A stretch of 64,000 nt of DNA from Carposina sasakii. Taxonomy: Eukaryota > Arthropoda > Insecta > Lepidoptera > Carposinidae. The position numbers and the translations under genes are program-made. The notes under the pieces were generated by a model that ran no database searches, had not been told where the DNA came from, and saw nothing but the letters and a program-made list of their open reading frames with translations. The DNA is taken from positions 2,976,001-3,040,000 of the forward strand of contig CP053175.1 of the NCBI GenBank assembly GCA_014607495.2, in the 5' to 3' direction. Of the stretch, positions 31,788 through 42,982 are shown piece by piece. Numbering within the stretch: the stretch's first letter is position 1; each line of letters begins with the position of its first letter.

Positions 31788-32022
31788 CAGTCGACTGGTC
31801 TAGTAGGTAGTGACCCTGCCTGCGACGCCATAGGTCCTGGGTTCGAATCCCGGTAGGTGCAAACATTGATATGATGAATATCGATGTTTGTTTCCGAGTC
31901 ATGGATGTTTCTATACTTATCTATGTATTTATATACCCTTGCTTAGTACCCACGACACAAGACCTTAGGGATCTTAATGTGGGACTAGGTTAATGTGTTG
32001 TGTAATGTGTGAATATTTATGT
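31788..32022 (+). mobile_element. tRNA-derived SINE, family A
   Basis: A box TGGTCTAGTAGG (31796-31807) and B box GGGTTCGAATCCC (31839-31851) mark the RNA polymerase III promoter. The tRNA-unrelated body includes 'gatgtttgtttccgagtcat' and ends 'gggactaggttaatgtgttg'. Other copies lie at 21540, 35700, 56615 and 57400. Confidence 0.8.
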
Positions 32023-32217
32023 ATTTAATTCTTGCAAATACTCGTAATGTTATCGGTTTCTTCGAAACGTCTCTATGCAATAGTTTAGGCGTATTTTGTA
32101 TTTTCTTTCTATTATAGTTTATCCAGGTACAAGTAACATGCTGCTTATCTTTAAGATAATAATAAGTATAATTCCGAACAGCTATCAATTGGCTAGGTTT
32201 ATCTAGAATACCTACTA

Positions 32218-32602
32218 TACAGGATGATTTTTGGTTGTCAACGTTCCCGAAAACTACGGAATCTCCTCATCATCACGATCATTTTTCTCCATGGAAGCAT
32301 ACCTGGGAAGTGTCTGATTTCCAAAATATTAGGGTCCAAAGTTGAGTAAATAGACTGCGTTTTTCTGCATAAATGCACATAGACGCGCGTAGCAGGATTT
32401 TTCACGAAAAATAATTAATATCTGTCTATAAAAAAACTAACATAAACACTAGACACTATAAATTTCGCACGATCAAGGAATTTAAAATTTGTAAAAAAAA
32501 AAAAAAAAAATTTCCCAGCATTTTTTTTGGCATAAACTTACTTTATTTCATGTATAGAGTACGTACCCTTCGTTAAAGGTGGCCACAAAAAAACATCCTG
32601 TA
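32218..32602 (+). mobile_element. MITE of the ACAGGATG family, full copy
   Basis: TACAGGATGATTTTT at the left and the inverted TACAGGATGTTTTTTTG at the right, with TA on both outer sides. About 385 bp with a long A run inside and no ORF. Relatives lie at 3098, 12995 and 59032. Confidence 0.8.
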
Positions 32603-32654
32603 TAGGTATTACAAAGACGTAAATATAATTTGATTCTCGATCTTTATATTTCGT

Positions 32655-32768
32655 TTTGGATGCAGTCGTCGGTTGGATGCAGGCTGCTTCCGACCGGTCG
32701 GAGTGGAGGTTGTTGGGGGAGGCCTATGTCCAACAGTGGACTTCTCAGGGCTGTAAATGATGATATTT
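32655..32768 (+). repeat. RTE-like LINE 3' end, 5'-truncated
   Basis: 'gatgcaggctgcttccgacc', 'ggtcggagtggaggttgttg', 'caacagtggacttctcaggg' and 'ctgtaaatgatga' are the last about 110 bp of the LINE at 41731, here in isolation. A second isolated copy is at 39366. Confidence 0.75.
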
Positions 32769-32894
32769 CGTTTTATGAGGAATCAGCTAGACTGGACGAA
32801 CGTAATTTTTTGCATAGAAATTTCGTATATCCCAACTAATATTATACTTAAATAAAATTATTAATAAAGAAATGGAAAAAATCCTCATCCGAGT

Positions 32895-33085
32895 GGGAAT
32901 CTAATATTATAAATGCCAAAGTAAGTTCTTTTATTATCTCTTCTCGCTTTATTTATTTACTCAAGTTTATCTTGAAATTTTGCATACATACCTGGAAGTA
33001 GTTGGAAGAACCACGAAGGATAATATGAGCTGCATTCTGTAGTCCACGCGGGTGAAATCGCGGGAAACTGATAGTATTATACAGA
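32895..33085 (+). repeat. Helitron-like repeat, diverged
   Basis: 'tctaatattataaatgccaa' start and 'gtagtccacgcgggtgaaat' near the end. The terminus is 'gggaaactgatag'. Confidence 0.45.
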
Positions 33086-33089
33086 AGGA

Positions 33090-34990
33090 GGTACTAAGCT
33101 ACTTTTGTAAGTATTACCTTTAAATTGCATATTTACAATAATATATGTTTAGAAATAATGTGTTGTTTATTTTATGTTATGAAAGACACGCGTCCACATT
33201 TCCTTTGTCAAGCGGGAATCCCGGAATGACGTTACGTTTCCCAAAATGCCGCAAAATTGTGACAAAAAGCCCATTCGCCACGTTTTAGACGAGTAAGTGG
33301 TTGAGTGCGACTAACGGACCGTGGCGACGGTTTTTGCGTATTTCTCACGTGCGTTTTGTAAACAACTACAAATAGACGCTTTTTTGGGTTATGCCACTTT
33401 ATTACAGATATGGAACTTTGTGAAAATATCGATGCAAATCTAAAGTATTTCTGTCTATGTTTTTATGTAGTCGAAGTGATCGCACTGCTGGACAAAGGCG
33501 TCCTGAGTCCACACGTTTCGTGTTTTCAACATCATTATGCGCCATTTTTCTATCATTTTGAGGTAGACTCGAGATGGTTTTAGTATCTTTCTGATCATAT
33601 TTTTTTTGCTCGAAATAGATACATTTATGCCAAAACCATCGTGTACGAAAAGCAATGCAATATGTTTGCCCGTTTCACTGGCAGAAGGTAAATACAGCTT
33701 CTGAGCCAGAACAAAAGGGAACCCACCTTTGTGGAAATAGCAGAAAATGTTCGACAATTCGATTCGAGGTGGTAAAAGGTTGTAACTCAAAAAATGCATT
33801 TTTACATAAAAAAAAGAAGCACTAAGTTCGTCTTTGCATAAAATTTTTATAGTGCAATCAAGAATTTTCTTATCTTAACAGTGTGAGCAGTTAAATATAA
33901 ATAAATAAAAGTATAATGTCGACATGCTCGTTATAAAACCCATAATAGCGTCATTTACCTATTTAGTAGTTACTTATAACAAATTACCGTCTGCGACTTT
34001 GCATACATAAAACAAAACAGTTAAATTTTATAGATAAAAAATTCCAGAGTATAAAATAAATAATCTAACAAGTCATAAAACGAAAGCACTTAGTGAAATT
34101 TCACGCATTAAGTCGCAAAATAAATATAACCTGAATCATATTTGTTAAAATCCGAAATTATCATTGGACTCATTATTATGAACAGGCTTAATAAGCGAAG
34201 GGTTTGGTTCGACCCTAACATGCCGAAAACAAATATTTGTTTAGGATTCGGCCCTGGATACAGACATCAACTTCACCAACTTCCACTTTTGAATTCAAGT
34301 CAACAAAAAAGTTGAGAGAGGTGTAGTTAGTATACATGTGGGCCTGTACTCGACATCCTTATTCTATCAAGTTAGCCCAGTATTAGTAAACCTTTGGTAA
34401 CTCTTTTTAGTATTCTGTATTCACCTTTAGTAAATGATAATAGTTTTAGTTGGGGCTTTCGATAATCAATTATGTTTATTTGAGTTATAGGGAAAAGTAA
34501 TTTGGTACATTAGAATCAAATAGAGTAAATGTTTATTTGGCAACATACGTAAAATTTATTATTAAGCTCATCATTTCCTTATAGTATTGGTATTTAATCA
34601 ATCAATCTATGTATCAACCATCGAATCACTGTTGCTCCTAGATTTGACTAGTTTATATGTCATTATTGAAGCAAGAAGCAGTGCTGGTAAACATTTTTCC
34701 GCAGACAAAAATTTTAATGAAAGGCTGCCTAAAATCTAACAAACTTGAATTTGCCTTTATAATGCTAAAAACACAGGGTTTACGTATATACTAAGATTAA
34801 TATGATTTAAGACGATATTTGTAATGTCACTGTCATAGAATATATTAGTATCTAGAGAACACGTCCACAAATCCCACCAATCAGAACGTCCCACCCACCA
34901 CAGAACTACAGTAACTACGGGCTCGTAAAGCTGTGGCCACACGACCGACGTTTGTGGTCGAACACGACGTATCTGTTTGAAGATCTTTGA
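33090..34990. other. No recognisable feature
   Basis: Holds one 114-codon open stretch (33455-33799, minus) that I do not recognise and do not call a gene. The rest is AT-rich without shared repeats. Confidence 0.35.
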
Positions 34991-34996
34991 TATATG

Positions 34997-35279
34997 AAGG
35001 GTGTATGGACGAAGAACATGAACGATATGACATATGTACCTTTGGAATAACAAGTGCATAATTCGATGCTTCGGTGCTACAAAGTTCTTAACTATCCAAA
35101 AACCGAATAAGTGGATGTGACTCTGTTGCATCGAAGCAGCGAATTGCTTTTTACAATTTTGACAATTGTATCCTTATTCTAGGGCACAGTGGCTTTTGCA
35201 ATTTTTGACAGTTGTGCCGTTGTTTTACCAAAGGTGCAAATTATGTCTCATCGTTCATGTTCTTCGTCCATACACCCTT
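34997..35279. mobile_element. 283-bp MITE
   Basis: AAGGGTGTATGGACGAAGAA and about 10 further bases are perfectly inverted at the two ends. The similarity continues imperfectly for about 70 bp ('acctttgg..aacaa'). The interior has no coding capacity; the flanks show no clear duplication. Confidence 0.75.
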
Positions 35280-35289
35280 AATGATTCGG

Positions 35290-35485
35290 AAACAAAAATT
35301 GATAGCTAGGGGTCCGCCCCGGCTTTGCACGCATGTTGTTTTTAGACTTGTTCAGGCAATTTTTTTATTTTTTTATCTCCGTAAGAACCATCCTCGTACT
35401 TTAAGGGATATTCGAAAGAATTTGCGAAATTGGTTCAGCTGTTCTCGAGATTTGCTCTTAGTAACACATTAAGTGATTCATTTTT
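35290..35485 (-). repeat. Helitron-like repeat, second subfamily
   Basis: 'gatagctaggggtccgcccc' and 'ggctttgcacgcatgttgtt' form the inverted terminus. 'gaaattggttcagctgttct' is the usual inner block. Confidence 0.5.
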
Positions 35486-35699
35486 ATATTTTAGAGATAA
35501 TATCAATGTTGGCAGCTGCCAGGATTCTACGAGTATGTTAGCCAGTTATTGGGTTACAATACGCTACGTGGCCTATGTATGATTTTCGCATATCCTTCAT
35601 GGCTTTTCTTCATGAAAGGGATAGTCAAGTTTGAGAAACTTGTGTTCCACATTAATATTATACCTATTTGTGGAAACTATATACATACTTATATGTGCG

Positions 35700-35775
35700 C
35701 ACAACACAAGACCTTCGGGATCTTAGTGTGGGACTAGGTTAATGTGTATTGTAAGGTGTGTGAGTATTATTTATT
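35700..35775 (+). repeat. SINE family A, 3' fragment
   Basis: 'caagaccttcgggatcttag' and 'tgtgggactaggttaatgtg' match the end of 31788-32022. Confidence 0.65.
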
Positions 35776-35779
35776 GAAT

Positions 35780-37130
35780 CATATTATTTAATCGCTATCA
35801 CATTGCTTTTGCTTGATACGTAATAAGCCTTCCGCACTCTAATTTGGACGTAAAGCACAAAGATGCTATTTTAAAAGATGGTTAATTTCCTACAATTCTT
35901 CACCTAAATGGCATTATACTTTTGCGAGTCAAGTCCAAAATTTTCTGACAATAATTGATGGTTGGGGGTTGAAATTTTTAACAGCACCCCACAGAATTTA
36001 GGGATGAATCAATCTTCTTGACAGGAAGCTTTGATCGCCTCTGGTAATGAAACGGAGGGTGTAACTTTCTTGCAAATTGACGAGCTATTTTACTGACAAA
36101 AGGGTTGGTATGGAAGAAGGATTAAGTGGAAGTGGTCTAGCAATGTTTGTACGGAAGAAACCTACCGGTCGCCTACAGTTTCGGCCACGTAAACTTTTAC
36201 TGTGTTATTACAAATCCTAAAGTATTTTTTTAACCTCCCCATTAGGCCAAAGAATAAGTATAGCAATCCAGCGCGGCAACGCAGCCAGCATTTTAGGCAC
36301 GCTACCTGATAACGGAGTCCGGTTGACCAGCCCGTGAAACCGGAACTGGTCGACCGATCTACCATATACACGCTAGCCCTAAGTAGTTTTTAAATTAGTT
36401 ATAGAAATTCCTACCTTTTCGTAAATATTTAATGTTGATAAATAAATAAATTCAATCAGTCTTAAATAATTAAAATACAGTAAATTAAATTCACCAAAAC
36501 AAGCATATTGGCCACGTTACCAGCGATAGGGGAGTTGCAAGCAATTTTCTATTTGTAAATATGTTTTAGATTTAAGTTGTTTTTTGTATTTACCCAACTG
36601 CATAATTAATTAAATAAATATTCAATCCCTCAAACAATGTTAAAATAGAAAAATTATAATATTTTGACTATCGCATCTCTCCTTTGTACTTTGTTGATAG
36701 GGGGTGAGCAAAAACCCCAGTTCACGCGGGAAGATTTAAAATTAGGTCAGTAGGCGCGGTTTTGAATTGAGTAATGGAATATAAGGAGTTCCTCTCGGGA
36801 TTCATAAAGTAAGGATTTCATTAACATAAATATCTTTTAAAGCTTCGATAGAACTAAAAGTCAAAAAGATCATAGATCCGATAAAAACAAAATAAATGTT
36901 GAAAATAAAGGTCCACTGTTAGCATATGATAAGTATAGAACCATTGGGCAACTATTTCTGTTTATGTCTAACAAATCAAGATAGCATGTGCCAATAAATA
37001 CTTCGTTCATTTATAGCAACAGAGACACAACTACAAAAGTGTGAGAAATTGAACAAATTACTCAAAAGTCAATATCATGGAAAATTTGCGTTTTTGCAGT
37101 TGTGTCAATATTGCTCTGAACGAGTGACTT
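35780..37130. other. No recognisable feature
   Basis: No shared repeat, exon or credible ORF seen. Confidence 0.4.
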
Positions 37131-37135
37131 TTGCC

Positions 37136-37250
37136 CTAAGGGCCAATTTTTATTGATAGTCTATCTGAAACCATGCTTGATGAAGATAGACAAAGCATCA
37201 CCTTTATCCTTCAAATAGTCTATCTGGCAATAGGAAAAATCGGCCCTTAG
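37136..37250. mobile_element. 115-bp MITE
   Basis: CTAAGGGCCAATTTTTATTG at the left matches the inverted right end CTAAGGGCCGATTTTTCCTATTG. The block 'atagtctatctg' is inverted inside. Almost the whole element is a hairpin. Confidence 0.7.
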
Positions 37251-37662
37251 TCATAAAAGTAAGTAATTCAATCAACCAAATTCGTCGTCCAGATAGAATT
37301 TTGACAAACCCTGATTTAAAATTGGCAGAAGCAAAAGGAAACATAAAATACATTTCCCAAAGAGGAATACGATATGAAGATAAAAATTGGAGAGCACACG
37401 GTGATGTGCAGTCGTAGGCGAAATCGATTTTACTCGGAATAAAGTCCTTCCTGCACTTTGTATTTGATGTATAAATGCTAAAAGTTTGTTATCACTTATC
37501 GTCTTTTAGGGGACGAAGGCCATTTTATTTTAGTGGATGATTTTTTATTTTTAGAGAATTGTTGTATTGGAAAAACATTACCTACACATACCTAGTTACA
37601 TACATCAAATAATAATATAAACGTTATCTACTATCTACTTAATTTTATTAAATTAAGTTATT

Positions 37663-37745
37663 GCTTAACGTGGCGGTCGGATCTCCTTTATGATCCTGCA
37701 GTTCTAGCACCCCCCCCCCCTCTTGGGAACACAGCCGTGTTTATT
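37663..37745 (+). repeat. 'GATGCAGCTGATG' repeat, 3' fragment with C13 run
   Basis: 'cgtggcggtcggatctcctt' and 'gggaacacagccgtgtttat' flank an uninterrupted run of C at about 37710. Confidence 0.5.
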
Positions 37746-38089
37746 TATATGTATATATATTATAAAAATTTATATAATAAATAATAAATTTGTCCCAACC
37801 CAGAATCTACAGTAACCAAAAAACCTAGCTAAAACATTTTACAACAACGCCAGCACCGAAATATCGTTATATCAATTCAAGTTTCTCGTATAAAAGAACG
37901 TGACGCCCATAAAGTGGCGGTTCTCTAATTCCCAAATGTAAGAAACAGAAAACATCTGAACTTTGACGGCTCGTGTGTGGGGATACATCTTAAAAAGTGT
38001 AATGCTACACCCTGGGGATGATGCAGTGGTTAAACTTCTAGGCATACATGAGCGAAGTATTAATCATGAAGTTGATTCAAGCGTATCTC

Positions 38090-38137
38090 AACTATACTCT
38101 AAAAATTAGTCAGAAGTGGCACCATGTGGTTCTACCT
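38090..38137 (-). repeat. 'ATAATCACGCC' repeat fragment
   Basis: 'ctcaactatactctaaaaat' and 'cagaagtggcaccatgtggt'. Confidence 0.5.
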
Positions 38138-38542
38138 TTTTCATCCACTTCCTTTGGAGTTAAGACAGTGGTTTTTCCACGCTTTCGTTTTATCAATATT
38201 TCGAATTAAAGTATGACTTGATTGTAAAAAACAATAATATTTAATAAACCAACTGTGGAAAAACTTAATGCTGTCATTACATATCATTAAAGTGTTTTAG
38301 ATTGATAATGTACATGTATGTACGAGTAATGTGGTCCGGACATATATTCTCTCACGTTCTATTGTAATGCTATGCTACTGCAACTAAATTACACTATGGG
38401 AAAGTATAATACGGATATTTTATAGCGTCTCACGTGTAAGTAATTTTGCCAAAAGGCCAAAAATTACTTAGGAATGGCGGAAAATGTTATAAGGACTACG
38501 TCTGAACTAGTAGTCTAGACTGTACAAGTAGTTAGATATAAT

Positions 38543-38800
38543 CATATAATCACGCCTTTATACCTTACAGGGTAAGCAGAGCACCAAGGGCCGATAGGAC
38601 CACATGGTGCCACTTCTGACCAATTTTGAGGGTATAGTTGAGATGTACAAGTTCGGTTAGTAGTGACAGGTGGTCAGCCCATCGCCTACAAAACATCAAA
38701 ACCCTCTTGTCCCTCTACTGACTTGTACAGTATGCCCGGGAAGAGAAACAGCTATAGTATTATACGTTTTTTTCACTCCCAGAGCAGCATAGAAGTAGTT
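38543..38800 (+). repeat. 'ATAATCACGCC' repeat, long copy
   Basis: Parallels 3359-3608 over its whole length, ending 'cactcccagagcagcataga'. Confidence 0.7.
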
Positions 38801-38924
38801 AGATGTTTTTACTTAATACTTACTACTACACTTTACTATTACCTATACTTATAATCTACATACCGATCTTCAGTTCTATTCATTCTGAGTTTTTAAATAT
38901 ATGCCATTGGACATGCATCTCTTC

Positions 38925-38990
38925 TTTTATCCTGTAACTTATATTTTAGTGTGTGTGTGTGTGTGCAATAAAGAATAAGAATATATTTTT
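38925..38990 (+). repeat. (GT)n and polyadenylation-like tail
   Basis: About eight GT units at 38951-38966, then 'gcaataaagaataagaata', similar to 3' ends of insect LINEs. Only the tail is visible. Confidence 0.35.
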
Positions 38991-39214
38991 TGTGTAAAAA
39001 TTAAGTCGAATATATCAAAAGAATTTAATTTTGACAAAATTAAATCGTTCTCAGAATGTGACGGCTCTATTCATTACAAATTAATTTAATATTTTTATAA
39101 TTTTATATTTTACTGGCTTCAAAGATAAAATTATACTTTCTTAATACTGTTGTAGGTAATTTTTATTAATATTTTAACGAAAATGATATTCCGGGAAGTA
39201 TTTACTTAAGTACT

Positions 39215-39255
39215 ACGAGTAACTGAACGCCCGCGACATGGACTGCGTTTGAACT
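39215..39255 (-). repeat. Helitron-like 3' end fragment
   Basis: 'aacgcccgcgacatggactg' is a decayed inverted terminus. Confidence 0.3.
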
Positions 39256-39365
39256 TTATGGCTTTATAAAGGACGTAGGTATATGTCCTTCTTCGTACTC
39301 CGAATTATGTGCATGCAAAATTTTAATATTTATTGAGTATTTAATGGCGACCTGGCCAAGATCGC

Positions 39366-39478
39366 GGGCGTCGGTTGGATGCAGGCTGCTTCCGACCGGT
39401 CGGAGTGGAGGTTGTTGGTGGAAGCCTATGTCCAACAGTGGACTTCTCAGGGCTGTAAATGATGATGATGATTTAACG
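39366..39478 (+). repeat. RTE-like LINE 3' end, 5'-truncated
   Basis: Same last about 110 bp of the LINE as at 32655, ending 'gggctgtaaatgatgatgat'. Confidence 0.75.
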
Positions 39479-39544
39479 GCGAACAGGTAACAAAAAACAA
39501 GCAAACTTACTTTCAAATCTATACTATATATATTATAATATATA

Positions 39545-39675
39545 AATATATATAATATTATAAAGCTGAAGAGTTTGTTTGTTTGATTGAACGCGCTAAT
39601 CTCCGGAACTACTGGGTCGAATTAAAAAATTCTTTTTGTGTTGGATAGTCCATTTATCGAGGAAGGCTTTAGGCT
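39545..39675 (+). repeat. Helitron-like repeat, 5' part
   Basis: 'tattataaagctgaagagtt' and 'tccatttatcgaggaaggct' match 4216-4330. Confidence 0.5.
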
Positions 39676-39850
39676 ATATATCATCACAGTGCGACCAATA
39701 GGGACGAAGAATAAGAGGAAAATGTGGAAAAAACGGGGAAAATTATTCAACTTTGGAGACTTCCGTTGCGTGCGCTGCGTAAACGGTTCAAGTTATCCAA
39801 AAAATATGTATGAAAGAATAAAATGACGTAGAAATGATATGAAAGAAAAA

Positions 39851-40087
39851 ATTGAAGGTCTAGACTGCCTGATGCAGAACCCTTAGCAGCCCAGCTAAAC
39901 TTTGAGAGATATGAAAATACCGTCTTAGGAAAAGTTGCTCAGCATGATAAGCACTTTCTAATAACGTAATAAAATTGAAGGTCTAGATAACCTGATGCAG
40001 AACCCTTAACAGCCCAGCTAAATTTTGAGAGATATGAAAATACCGTCTTAGGAAAAGTTATTCAACATGATAAGCACTTTCTAATCT
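39851..40087 (+). repeat. Tandem duplication, period 123 bp
   Basis: Two units start 'attgaaggtctaga' at 39851 and 39974. Both contain 'cctgatgcagaacccttaa/gcagcccagc' and 'gaaaataccgtcttaggaaa', ending 'gataagcactttctaat'. They differ at only a few positions. No ORF spans both units. Confidence 0.8.
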
Positions 40088-40386
40088 ATACTATTGACTC
40101 ATTATAACCTGTATATCAATATTTAATTGTGAAATAAATTGTACCTTGACATAACTTAATATGAAGAAACAAATTAGAAGTTACTACAATAATTTTAAAT
40201 TTTAAAATAGCTCTGCAATAAAATTGACACTCGACCGGTCTATCCTCTCGCTCACAAACGGTACGAGTGAAGGGTGCAGATGTATTAGCACGTCGTAGCC
40301 AGAGAGAGAGATGGCATGAATGCCGCCTGGAAAGATAATATTGGTATTAGAAAGGGATAGAACATACATATCCTTATCCTTACTTC

Positions 40387-40895
40387 CTTACTAATATTAT
40401 AAATGCGAAAGTAACTCTGTCTGTCTGTGTGTTACGCAATCACGCCTAAACTACTGAACCGATTTAAATTAAATTTGGTACAGAAATAGTCTAGAGCCCA
40501 AGAAACGACATAGGCTATTTTTTAATGCAAAAGAGGGATGTAAGGGGTTGAAATAGGGGATGAAAGTTTGTATGGAAATTACGTCATTTTTTAAGCTAGA
40601 AGCTTAAAACTTATTTTTTAGGCTTTTGATTAAATATAAATAAATACCCTAAAGGGGGTGAAAGATTTAGTGTGATGACGTCGGCAAAAAAGCAGTGAGC
40701 GCGTAAGGATGTTACAGCAGTGTAAGCTGTAAGTATGGTTTGGGATGAATGTACGTTGTCCCACAAAAGGGCAATCGAAGCACTAGATCGCACAATGAAA
40801 GACATCAAAGGTAACCAGGGTATCAATTAGCCCATAAAATTAAAAATACTGCCGAAAGTCACTATTTCACGCGGACGAAGTCGCGGGCACAGCTA
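40387..40895 (+). mobile_element. Non-autonomous Helitron-like element, about 510 bp
   Basis: Starts 'cttactaatattataaatgc', includes 'gttacgcaatcacgcctaaa' and ends 'gcggacgaagtcgcgggcac' then 'agctag' followed by T. This is one of the longest copies, with no Rep/helicase ORF. Confidence 0.6.
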
Positions 40896-40936
40896 GTTTA
40901 TAATATTAGTTAGGATTGTTAAGATTAGGATATTGT

Positions 40937-41092
40937 CATTTGTAGGCGATGGGCTGACCACCTGTCACTACTAACCGAACTTGTACATCTCAACTATACC
41001 CTCAAAATTGGTCAAAAGTGGCACCATGTAGTTCTATCGGCTTTTGGTGCTCTGCCTACCCCGTAAGGGATAAAGGCGTGATTATATGTATG
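40937..41092 (-). repeat. 'ATAATCACGCC' repeat
   Basis: 'gtaggcgatgggctgaccac' to 'gggataaaggcgtgattata', inverted. Confidence 0.7.
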
Positions 41093-41118
41093 TCATATTG
41101 CCAAGGATATAGCGTTTC

Positions 41119-41296
41119 ATTTACGACCGACTGCCAACCTGACGCTAACCTTCCTCGGGTATAGTTAAGTGACAATTTGAGTATATTAAAATCCGTACAT
41201 TAAATAAATTCAGTGGTGCAGGTCCGTGACCGGGATCGAACGTACGCCTTTCGACTGAAAGGAGCACGTCTTAACCATTGGGCTATCACCGCTTCC
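41119..41296 (-). mobile_element. tRNA-derived SINE, family B, lacking the tail
   Basis: Inverted relative of 27215: 'gaccgggatcgaac' is the B box region and 'attgggctatcacc' the A box. The LINE-like 3' tail is absent. Confidence 0.65.
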
Positions 41297-41639
41297 CTTT
41301 AATCCGTTATAATATAAATATACTTCGCCGACCAAGACTTATCTAAGGAACTTCCTCTAATCTTATTAAAAAGACCCTAACTTGACAAAGAAATGGTTTT
41401 TTTCTCCCTTTAATAAAATTTAGGACAGAATAAAATAAGTTTTAAAATTTTTAGAATTTACGCTCGTATACTTGAGGACACTCGAATCAGAGACTAGTAC
41501 TTTGTCCTTTTAGACATAAGAGTTTGTTTTTCAATGGTTGAGTGTGATTTAAGTTTGAGTTAACGATTAATTAATTATATAGTTTAGACTTGATATTGAT
41601 TCTGTCATATTTATGTGATTTCGAGTCTGATATTCTGGG

Positions 41640-41712
41640 AATAGATACTCTATAGTGGGCTATTTTCATAGTGTTCCGCTCAACATACCCCTTTTGGTAC
41701 ACCCTATATGTA
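41640..41712 (+). repeat. MITE half related to 24373-24517
   Basis: 'tatagtgggctattttcata', 'ccgctcaacatacccctttt' and the end 'ggtacaccctata' match the right arm of that family. Confidence 0.5.
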
Positions 41713-41730
41713 TACTTTTAAAGTATAAAG

Positions 41731-42753
41731 TCATCATTTACAGCCCTGAGAAGTCCACTGTTGGACATAGGCGTCCCCCAACAACCTCCACTCCGACCGG
41801 TCGGAAGCAGCCTGCATCCAACCGACGCCCGCGACCTTGGCCAGGTCGGCCGTCCACCTCGCGGGTGGCCTTCCCACGCTGCGCTTGCCGATACGTGGTA
41901 TCCACTCTAGAACTTTCCGACTTCATCGGCCATCAGTTCTTCGAGCTATGTGCCCTGCCCATTGCCACTTCAGCTTGCTGGACCGTTGAGCTATGTCGGT
42001 GATCTTTGTATATCTGCGGATCTCCTCATGTCTGATTCGATCACGCAGAGAGATCCCAAGCATAGCTCTCTCCATCGCTCGCTGTACGATCCTGAGCTTC
42101 TTTATGAGGCACACAGTTAGAGACCACGTCTCGGCACCGTAGGTCATCACCAGCAGCACGCACTGGTTGATTACCTTCGTCTTTAAGGATGGGGTATCTT
42201 GGACACAAATAAGCTTCGTAGTTTCCCAAACGCTGCCCAGCCGAGTTGAATTCGCCGATTTGCCTCCTTCTCAAAGTTGGACCTACCTAGTTTGACCGTC
42301 TGTCCCAGGTAAACATACTCGTCTACAACTTCGAGCATCGAGCTCCCAACCAGTACAGGAGTGGGCGGTACATGGACGTTCGACATGATCTTCGTCTTGT
42401 CCATGTTTATCTTCAGGCCCACCTGTTGGGAGACTCGATTGAGGCCATCGAGCATTGTGCTTAGATCCTTCAGCGATTCTGCAATGACCACGATGTCGTC
42501 TGCGAACCGAAGGTGAGTGATGTATTCGCCATTGATATTGATGCCGAGTCCTTTCCATTCGAGGGCTGTAAATGATGGTGATGATGAAAGGCATCTTCCA
42601 CTGCATTGGTGAAGAGCTTCGGTGAAATAACATCTCCTTGTCTCACTCCCCTCTGCAATGAAATCGGCTCAGTGCTCCACTCCTGTACTCGTACCGACAT
42701 AGTGGCGTTGCTGTATAAACACTTCAGCACTTCGATATATCGATGGTCAATAT
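41731..42753 (-). mobile_element. RTE-like LINE, segment 3 (RT active site to 3' tail)
   Basis: Minus-strand coding of the second half of reverse transcriptase. It shows RGVRQGDVISPKLFTNAVED, then RFADDIVVIA with the catalytic FADD at about 42497-42508. It continues with LKINMDKTKIMS, TYGAETWSLT and WQWAGHIARRTDGRW, and the 3' tail 'cagggctgtaaatgatga' at 41731-41755. Frames are broken in several places. Between the VRQGD and FADD motifs a short stretch of His codons comes from an insert resembling the element's own tail in reverse (about 42563-42588). The segment stops at 42753, at the copia insertion. Confidence 0.85.
42749..42753. repeat. Target-site duplication of copia (left)
   Basis: AATAT, repeated at 47092-47096. 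Five bases is the usual copia duplication length. Confidence 0.85.
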
Positions 42754-42905
42754 TGTTAGATATTTATATCAAAATATAATTATTATGCTTATGATACCCT
42801 CAGCGCCATCTAGTATAGTTTAGCGTAAAACCTCCTTAGTTCCATATGTAAATTATTATCTGTGGAATAAAACAATTGCTAAACCGACGCTCTGCCGTTT
42901 CAATA
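42754..42905 (+). repeat. 5' LTR of copia element
   Basis: Starts TGTTAGATATTTATATC and ends GCCGTTTCAATA. By eye identical to the 3' LTR at 46940-47091. Contains an AATAAA at about 42867, the likely polyadenylation signal. Confidence 0.95.
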
Positions 42906-42920
42906 GGTTATGGGCACAGT
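42906..42920 (+). promoter_or_regulatory. Copia primer-binding site
   Basis: GGTTATGGGCACAGT directly follows the 5' LTR. Drosophila copia uses nearly the same site for priming by a half-molecule of initiator-Met tRNA. Confidence 0.8.
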
Positions 42921-42982
42921 CCCGATTTTAAGTTGTAAAATAATAGTTATTGTTAGTGTTTTTCGTGTGCAGTGTTCTAAAA

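Noticed and set aside
33455..33799. 114-codon open frame on the minus strand
   Set aside because: Not recognised as any family, no splice or promoter context; left as unsupported.
41655..42633. Several 60-116 codon frames on both strands
   Set aside because: Shadows and broken frames of the LINE reverse transcriptase end.
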